Positions 36,301 through 46,317 of a stretch of 64,000 nucleotides of DNA are shown in pieces. Made by a program: the position numbers and the translations under genes. The notes under the pieces are model-generated. The model had not been told where the DNA came from, ran no database searches, and saw only the letters and a list, made by a program, of their open reading frames with translations. The first letter of the stretch is position 1, and each line of letters starts with the position of its first letter. Source of the stretch: Chloranthus sessilifolius (taxonomy: Eukaryota; Streptophyta; Magnoliopsida; Chloranthales; Chloranthaceae); the NCBI GenBank assembly GCA_021018995.1, contig CM037585.1:63986646-64050645 (forward strand), in the 5' to 3' direction.

Positions 36301-39300
36301 CATTCTACTTAGATTAAAAGGAGTTGGTCTTCAAAATCACTTTTAACATTTTTAGCAATTGGTGGTACAGACAACATCCTTTTCTGTGTAGTATGACATC
36401 AGCGAGGATGGGATCTCATGTTGCGGAGAAATGCAATAGACTATCACAAAAGAATGTTCCTGCTTTCTGATGCCCAAAGATCCGACCAGGCGGCAGCGAC
36501 GTGCAAAGCATACGTCAAACAGAACCAAACAAGGCCAAAATTAAGGACGTACGGGATCAACCCACTTTGGTACTATCTAGAAAACTAGAAACTAATGATA
36601 ATCAGCTATCTAAGGAGAGAAATACCCATTTAGGATTTATTAGACAAATGGAGAGAGATAGAGAAGGAGAGAGACAAGGCACTTTACAGACTACGTTGCA
36701 ATGCAAGATGATTTGAAAACTTACAACTATCATAAACCTCTTATATGGAGTAGGACAAGGGATATGAAATGATACCTACACAATGTGGAACTAATACCAA
36801 CTACAATCTCTATTAGCTCGATAACAAGCCCAACATGTAAAGCCACAATAGTATTTCTAACTCTCATATACAATATATCCAATAGTGTGCCTTAGAGTTT
36901 TGGACTACCCCCTGTGTTGTTGAATCGGCTGTTTCATGGACAAAGCAGCAATTACTTCTAAGATTCCTTTAGTAAGGATCTCTAGATATGTTAGCAATTC
37001 TTAGGAGACTCCTCGTTGTTAATAAGGATGTCATCTATGTATTCTACTCAACAGCCTAGAACATTTTCAAAGAGGTAGTGGCAACCAAGACAGTATTACC
37101 TTCTTCATCAAGACTCAAAAGAAACCTTAAAAAATATAATTTCTCTATTTCCTTGACCTCAGTTTCTTTACAATAGATGGTAGTGTATCACAAGCCACAA
37201 ACTTCTCCTCCTTTGATTTCAAGAAAGAGAATGGGGATTCAAAACCCTTCTCCATTAACTTCATTTTTTCTTCCTTGAATTTACATGAAAGCACGATCAA
37301 AGAAAGAGGATCCCTTAGAAACCATAGACACCTCATTATAAGAATGAATACCATCACACTTGGAAAAGATAACAGTAAAATTATTAGAATATTTGTTTGA
37401 CTACCTCTTATAAAATGTATTTCTTCTTTGATTTTGCAATCTGTCATTACAGTCCTACATGTTACCCATTCATCACTTCACCCTAGAAAATAATGTAGGG
37501 CTCTCTTTTTTTCTACAAGGAATATAAGAGGAAAATACCAAAGCTCTAGGGAGAGTTTTGTAGAGAAAACCTAAAAGGTATTGGATGATAAGATTTAGAT
37601 CTCTTCTGCAAGGGTTTCATAAGCAAGAATATAACTTTTCCAGAAAAAGCTTTTGAAATTAATTTCAATTTTTAGGTTTGTAATGATTTTATGGAAATTC
37701 GGATTGCATGGAATTCTATATCAGGAAATATTAAAGCTGTGTGTTTGTGGAGATTGATCTTCTTTTGCTGTCCGTTCGGTAGATTGAAACGAGAGAAATA
37801 ACCGCATATTCAAGGCTGTTGGAATGAAAGGAAATAATTTAACGGGGATGTATTCTACAAGGTATCAGAATGGACAAGGTTACTGAACGAAGGATCCATC
37901 ACCCTTCCCTCTTAGGAAACAACGAAGGATTGGAAGGTAGCTTGGTACAAACCAAAGCCTCCTAAACTCGAGTCGTCGGAATCGTGGAAGCGATTAGCTT
38001 AGGGATTGTTCAAAATGTATTTCTACAAGTGTGGCAGAGGAAACCCAGTATTACTGGTTATGTTGGGATCTTTCAGGACTTCCCGAGCATATAGCTACAC
38101 ACCTTTGCTAGACCGTTGTCAAGACAGAGGCCTTGCACTATGAGTCGGATTTCTTTACATGATAGAGTTCGTGAGGCACTCTGCTGCAGTGATTTCATGC
38201 ATTACTCAATGCTAATGTTGCTAACCATCCCTAGATATTCATTACTACAAAAGGGAGATGGATCGGATTCTAAAGAATTTGGGTCTTTCCCATTGCTCTT
38301 ATAATTGCCGAGGAGCAAATTTTAGGCCAAATCAATTACCTAATGAGGGTGCAAAGGCCAGTCAATCATCAGTGAAATTGTGCAGTGAAATGTACTATAA
38401 AAAGAATGTTCTCCGAGAGGGGCCAGGGGACATGAATGATTGCAATTTTAAGGAGAGCTTAGCGCTGATAAGAAATTCAAGCAAAGAAATAGGACACGCA
38501 AAGCAATACCCAAATAGCTGGGATAAGGAGGAGGATAAGATGATTATGTCTTGGGTGGAAGTTTCTGCGCACGCGCTCACATACACCGCACTCACGCACA
38601 CACATACACACCCCCACCAAATCAAAATGTCCCAAATCCAATATTTACATTTTAAGGCACACACACCCAGCCACCCAAATCCAACATTTACACTTGACCA
38701 TAAAGAATAAAAATTATGGAAAAATCTGTCTAGTAAAAAATAACTAAATAGAAATTGATCGAGAAAGGAAGAATTTTAATAGAACCAGTGAAACAATATA
38801 CAAAAGGAAAGCAGCAAAAGACACCACCAAACCAGTGAGAAGCTGGCTAGGGTGCGAAAGAACAAAAAAAACAGAAAATCCCCACTCCCATATCCAGAGT
38901 CAACAAACCCACACCCCCCCCCCCCCTCCCAACAACACACACACAAACAGCGGAGGGGAAGGAAAGACCAGTTTAAATCCAGGTTATCCCTTCCAGAAGG
39001 TAATCTTTGCCCTCTCCATTCTTCTAGGCAGGGCTCAGCCTGATCCACCCAATGACCAGGTCCCTCACAGACTTCAGCAGCAGCTGCAGAGGTTTTCTGA
39101 TCCTCCTGGAGACCTTGTCATTCCTCTCACACCACAAAGCCCAGATCACAGCCAAAGCCGAGATATCCCAGAAATCTCCTTTGATCCCTTCACACTTAGT
39201 ACCCTCTCAGGCGGCTATCAGGGTTCCACGCGCTTCATGGAACACCCAGCTGACATCAAAGGTATTTAAAACCATGCACCAGATCTTTCTGGCCACCCAA

Positions 39301-41713
39301 CAGCGAATAACAAGGTGATTGGCAGATTCTTCTTCCCAGAAATGAAGCAACACATTGCCATGTTCTCTTTTCATTGCTATGAATGTTCCAAATTTTTGTG
39401 GGGGATGTCTGCTTATTTGATAAGTCGTATGCCTACTCCAATTTTGGGGGTAAGTCTCCATTTCAGCTGTTGTGTCATATCAAAAGTCTCTTCTTTTGCC
39501 ACCTCGTGTATTTGGTTACTTGTCTTTTGCCCATATTCCTGCTATTCAGCGTACTTAGTTGGAACCTAAACCCACTCGATGTCTTTTTATTGGGTATCCT
39601 ACTACACAAAAAGAGTAAAAATGTTTTGATCCTGTGACTCGTCGGATTTTAGTGATCATAGATGTTGCTTTCTATGAGGATACTCCCAACTCTAGCTTGA
39701 GGGAGAAGATTCTCAATGCCCTCTTCAAGGGGAAAAGGTGGCGTTGAAGAGGACCCTGTTATGCTACCTAGTATGGATATTGTAGAAGACTACGAAGAAC
39801 GTGTAGAGAAGGGAGCAGAGCATGATAAAGAGCAGCCGCCCCAGCCCCAATCTAACGAGTGTGAAAAAAGAGAGAAAAAAATTCATGGAAAAATTCTTTG
39901 TGTGACAGAAGTTTAAGGAGGTACAAGTTCAAGATAAGAATCCATCTCAAGGCGACAATCTCTCTCATACCATTGATCAGGACCCTTTCCCCATAGACAA
40001 GTCCAGCTTCTAATCTCGATCTCCCCATTGCTCTCCGAAAGGTTCCTCGATCTTGCACTCAGTATCCCATTGGTAACTATGTGTCTTATCATGCCTTTTC
40101 TCCATCTCATAAGTCATTCATATCTTCTTTGGACTTTGTTTCTATTCCTACTTGTGTTTCTGATGCCTTAGGACAGCCTCAATGGAAAGAGGCCGTGATG
40201 CAGGAAATGAACGCTTTGTAACTAAAAAGACTTGGGATATTGTTGAACTTCCTACTGGAAAGAAGGTTGTTGGATGTAGGTGGGTCTACATCGTGAAATA
40301 CAGACCAGATGGTGAGATAGAAAGATAAAAAGCACGATTTGTTGTGAGAGGGTTCACACAAACTCAAGGAGTTGATTACCAGGAGACTTTGGCTCACGTG
40401 GCAAAATCAAATACAATAAGGGTGCTCATATCCCTTGCAGCTTGCAAAGATTGGCCATTATATCAGTCAGATGTGAAGAATGCAATCTTGTATGGTGATT
40501 TGAAATAGGAAGTCTATATGGTCTTTCCTCCCAGTCATACGAGTGAGGGGAAAAAGATAAAGTGTGCAGGCTCAGAAAAGTCATCTATGAATTGAAACAA
40601 TCACCAAAGGCATGGTGTAAAAAATTTAGTAATGTTATAATGAATTATGGCTATCAGAGGAGCCACTATGATCATGCCCTATTTCTCGAGAGGGGTGTGA
40701 TGACTACTGCTCTTGTTATGCATATGGATAATATCATTGTCACGGGGAATGATAGTGATGAAATTCTAAAGCTGAAAGAGTACTTGAATAAAGTGTTTGA
40801 TTTCAAAGACTTGGGCCCTTTGAAGTATTTCTTAGGAATTGAAGTGGCAAGGTCAACGAAGGGGATTGTCTTCTCACAGAGAAAGTATACTCTTGATGTC
40901 TTGAGTCATATAGGCATGGTGGGTTGTAGGCTTGCAGCTACTCCAATGGAAAAGAATCATAGGATCAGTGGAGAAGGGGGTGAGCCCTTAAAGGACATAA
41001 GAAAATGCCAACAGTTAGTTGGAAAACTTATCTACCTCGCTATGACTTGGCCATATATTGCTTATGTCGTGAATGTAGTGAGTCAATACATGCATGCTCC
41101 TAGGATTGTTCGTCTTGATATTGTTTACAGAATTTTTAGATATTTGAAGGGAAGCTCGGGTAGAGGCCTTCTCTATAGAAACAAAGGTAACTTGGATGTT
41201 GAAGTGTTCACTCTTAGATTTGGCTGGTTCACTCAATGATAGGAGGCCAACCATAGGTTATTGCACTTTCTTAGGAGGAAATCTGATAACCTGAAAAAGT
41301 AAAAAAAAAAAACATGTTTCAAATTCAAGTTGTGAAAGTGAGTATAGGGTAATGTCTCAAGGTGTAAGGGAAGGAATGTGGATTCGATTTATTCTTGCAG
41401 ATCTTGGAATTAATGTAACTCTCCCAATGTTGTTGTATGGAGACAATGAAGCTGCAAAACACAGCTGAAAATCCAGTCTACCATAAGCACACCAAGCATA
41501 TAGAAGTTGATTGTCATTTTATAAGAGAGACAGTGGAAGCTCAAGAGTTCAGCATTCCTCAAGTCAGTACTAAAGATCAACTGGCAGATATTCTAACTAA
41601 AGCAGTAGGAAGAAATCGTCTCAATGATATTACCGGCAAGTTGGGCATGATTGACATCTATGCTCCAACTTGAGGGGGAGTGTTGGCGTGTGTATAGGAA
41701 AAATCATGTAGTT

Positions 41714-41763
<50 letters not shown>

Positions 41764-44700
41764 AGAGTGCTTCTTATTTCTTATTCTTTGAGGTTATATG
41801 TAAGCAGGTGTGTTGATAATGGGTGTGACGTCATTGTAAGTGATATAAATACTAATAATAGAAGAGGGTTTGAATAACAATTACTTAACCTTAATTTCCT
41901 CCATCTCTCTCCTTCTTCCTCACCTAACCCTAACCCTAAATACATAACCCAAAAATTAACTAAAATAATATCCGACACTTTTCTGGGTCACATAATATCA
42001 TCTGACATGAAAACTACAAAATAGATATGCCTGCATAAAAAATTGCAAAATAATTAAATAAGACATCATTGGTGCATAATGATCCAAGAAACAAAAACTA
42101 ACCTGGGTAAATATCGCTTTTGCATTTGATATTTTGAGCCTTGATGATATTTCATTAGGGGCAAAGCTATCGGCAATGGATACAACCACATAGCCGGCCA
42201 AAATGATAGCTAGGTAGATAGTCACAGCAGTGACATTCATCGGCATATCTATTGCAATTGCAGATCCTTTAGCAAGGCCCAATGTGTCTATAGCATTTGC
42301 AACTAAACTGCAAACACAAGGCAAATATATTTTTCACCACAATGTATCCAGAATTAAGCAAAAACCAATGAAAGTGTCCAACATACTATAAAATAAAAAT
42401 GCTTAAATCCTTTTATTGTATACAAGAAAATCTGGCATTGAACTTCAATTGTGCAAGAGCTCATGCAGCAAAGTATGCAGATATATAAATGGACAATAGC
42501 TTATAACAAATCTTGAGCTATGCATCTGCATGATAAATCATTTCAAATTCAACGAACTCATGACATGCACCATCTGAGTGCTATATTAGATCATTGGTCT
42601 TGAACAAAATTAGACAACTTGTGTAGTAATACAGTACCATGCATAAATCAATCTATGTAACAAGGAATGAACGAAATATAGCCAATGGTAATGATTAAAT
42701 AAAGCATTAAACATAAATGTGATCTGTTTTACTAGCATGGTAAAGTCTGATGCATGACAAAACACTAAACTCTACATATGCAATTGGAAATCAAATTGGG
42801 ATTTAATTGAGCACCCGGAAATATCGAAGTTATCCCTAAAGCACATACAATATTTAAGAAATTCAATCTATATATAAATATATTAAGGAAATCGGTCACT
42901 TAAGAAGGTGACGTGGATTTATTGGAATTTTTTGCGAAAAATAAAATAAAAAAATCTTATTTTCTCTCTCTTAACCGATTCATCTAACTTCTCTCCCGGA
43001 TATTTTTTTTTGCAACCTCAGATTCCTTGTGCGCAATTGATAGTTCCACCACTCACACAGTAGACTACCTTGAAGCAGATGATGAAAACCGTTTTTCGCC
43101 CAATCTTTCCCAAAATAGATCTTAAGATCATAGCCCAACTATCAGAAGGCCAGATGTTGGTTCGACATGGAACACATCCCCAAAAGTGTTACAAGAACCT
43201 TCCTCATGATACACCATGATCACTGATGTGTGCCACGTATAATTAACAATAAACCATTTGATAAGTAGACCATGATCTCAAGATCAATTGGGCATAAATA
43301 TTGTGGCCAAAAACAATCTCCATCATATGACAAGCCAGTCAACATTGTTAACCATGAAATCATTAGTTGTGCCAAAATAAACTTCAGTTGCAAATACATC
43401 TACCCTACAAATGGTAACTGCTCCCACATCTTTGTCCCTCACAGCTCTCTATTTTAGCACTCTCTTTCTCTCCTCATGCACTGAGGAACGTGTTTCATCC
43501 CACGCAATGGGTGGGAGACCATCAAGGCAGTCAGATTAATTTCGATTTAGAGTAAATTTATTTACACTTCATGATTCTTTCTTCCCAACCCAAGTATCGC
43601 GTAAACCATTGGCTATCATTTCTGCCAAATTTCCACACGATGAATTTTGAGATCATCGCTCGACCATCATATGGTCAGATATTTATCACATTTGACACAC
43701 ATTGTGAAAAGTTATTTTGAGATCAACGCTCATGATCATGTTCCTTTTTGAGATCTATTTTCCACACGATGAATTTTGAGATCATCGCTCAACCATCATA
43801 TGGTCAGATTTTTATTACATTTGGCAAACATTTTGAAAAGTGACTTTGAGATCATCCCTCATGATCATGGGCCCTTTTAGGGATCTCGTCACGTTGAATG
43901 ATGATCGTTTGATGGTAGGCCCACAACTAAATATTTATTATGCGAGAGATTGGGACGAAAATACAACCTCCATCATCAATTTACCACTTGAAACTCTGGA
44001 TAAGAAAAAAAAATCTCAAAATATTTATTTGTTATATTTATCGTTATATTTATATTACTATTTCGCTAATGTAAACATACTTATATCAGTGGTATATAAT
44101 TTTATATTTTTATAATAGTGATATGTTATTTTTATTTTTATTTTATAATAGTAGTATATAATATTTTATCCTCTACCCAAATTATCAGGGATATAAGTAT
44201 CTTTAAATTACTCTAATTTATCTTATAAAAAAAATTACTCTAATTTAATAATATTTATTTAATTTTAAACAGAATTTTATTTTATGTTCTTTTTACTTTT
44301 TTTTTCTAAAAAAATTCCTCACCCGTGCATCGCTCGGGGTTTTTGCTAGTTAGGTAATTAGGTCAATCTAATTTAGTGCTCCATCTACATTCGGTCCGTT
44401 CCCAATCTAGAAAATATGGTTCTAATGATAGAACTCGACTTTGACACCAGTCTAGGGCACCAAGCGACAATCAAGGTGATGTCTTTTGACTCCTCTCTAG
44501 GGTTTGAAGAATTTAAGGCTTGAGAGGATTAAAATAATCAATGGGAAATAATGGGTTTAAATAAAATGAATTAAAGAATAAATTCCAGTAACAATAAACT
44601 AAAAGAAAAATTACAATTTGTTCAGGATTAAATCAAAGAAATAAAAGGGCTAAATATTACCTGACAATAATTAAGAAAATAGGAAAGAAGATATGGAAAA

Positions 44701-46274
44701 TCACAGGAAATTCACCAGTGAAATTCTAGGCCTCTACCCTATACTCGCGGAATTGAAGAATCGCTCTTCAACGAAAACTCATTGCAAGTTGAAATAAGAA
44801 TATAAAATGTGTTGCGGCCATGCTTTACTACGATTAAGTTAACAAAACAAAAGATCGATTAATAACTCATTCCAGTTGACCCAAGTCAACCCAGCTCAAC
44901 ACAAAACCTAAAAGAACCCAGAAGACTCGTTACATCAACAAATGAATGTGCCTGAACAAACTCATTCTCTTTTACTTCTTAAGTCAGATGGCTTGTCCCT
45001 TTTAATAAATTTGACTAAAAGATTATGACTTATTACTCATGCAAGTAGTGAATTCAGCAAGTTGTGGATATAAAAAAATAAAAAAAAATTATTACCATGG
45101 TGTGTACAAAGTTTGAATACTTTATTTAGCGTGTTGCTCTTCCAGACCAATTTTCTATAAATGTGCACCAACTAAAGAAATAATTTATAATATATAGGGT
45201 TTACACACCAGCATTCCCTCGTTTCTAGCAGTACATCAATCGTCTCCTCCCCCTCGACCAGAAATGAGAGTCATCGGACTATAGAAAGAACCAGTCTTAA
45301 CGGTTCCTCTCTCTCAATTGCTAAAGTGGTGGTAATGCTTCATGGAAAATAGTACCAAGTTGTAGATGGGTTCGGATGGGGATTTGAAAAGAGAAATGTT
45401 ACCAGTCGTTTTCTAGTGACAATAACAGCTTGGTGTTGCAGGGGTTGGCATTGACAGTGGTGACTATCGGTGATCATGGCTATGGAGCTTGCACTGACAG
45501 ATGACGGTGGTGGCAGTTCAATTCTCCACATGGTTTGGCTCTGATACCATGATAAATTTGGATATCCATCTCAAAACCAATTAGCTATGAGTGGAGGGGC
45601 CCAAGATTTTATAAGAGAGGTAAGGTTATGAATATCGGATGTGGGATTAAACTTCAATAGTTACTGGCAGTCTGGCAGAGACTTTTGCTGACTTTGGCCG
45701 GTTTTAAGGGATGCAAGGGCTGTTTTTTATGGATACGTTTTCAACAAGTTGAAGAAAGTATTGTAGAGGTGAGTTTTAATGGTGTAGCAGAAGATGTCAA
45801 GGCTATTGCAAAGTAAGGACTTCACAGTTATGGTTTCACGATAATGCTTTGTTGAGGCTATGACAGGCTTTTCTAGAGATTTTAATGAGCAGGGAAAGAG
45901 GCTATTGGACTGAAAGCATGGCTGAGATTAGATGATCAGCCATATGGTTTAGATTGTCAAATGGGGACGGTGACTCTTATCTATTTATTCATTAACAATG
46001 TAACGGCCTCTTTAATGAAGGCTTCTATGGAGGTTTTCGATGTGGAGTTTTTTATGGGGATAAGGGGTTTGATGGAAGATGGTATTTTTTTGGCCGGAGA
46101 ACAGCCATAGTTGTCACTCCTAAACTCTTGTGCGATGGGGATGAGAAAGAAATTTTGTTTTCATTAACTGGTGAACAAATTTATTGATTGGAGTGTAACT
46201 AGTAACTTCCTTAATTGGGTGCAATCAGAAAATATCGGTGACGAACACTTTTACTTATTATTTTGGGGTGGAGA

Positions 46275-46317
<43 letters not shown>

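Larger units (their letters stand above)
39372..41977 (+). mobile_element. Copia-type LTR retrotransposon, 3' part with 3' LTR, in intron 4
   Basis: In order on the plus strand: integrase end ([19 protein letters not shown]-like), linker, reverse transcriptase (about 40170-40860), RNase H (about 41190-41560), polypurine tract TGAGGGGGAG (41671-41680) and an LTR (41681-41977). No 5' LTR or gag is found; the left end meets a LINE fragment. It is a fossil with several breaks. Confidence 0.85.

Noticed and set aside
36900-37110. Minus-strand trace resembling a reverse-transcriptase catalytic loop ([10 protein letters not shown])
   Set aside because: Only some 15 residues resemble an RT, and nothing recognisable flanks them. 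It could be a Gypsy or pararetrovirus scrap, or chance.
38258-38710. 150-codon open frame with His-Thr repeats
   Set aside because: It runs through CA microsatellite, has no family resemblance and lies inside intron 4 on the opposite strand.
41922-41938. Two CCCTAA units as interstitial telomere repeat
   Set aside because: Two units in the R/U5 part of a Copia LTR are too few; a leader or telo-box-like motif is more likely.
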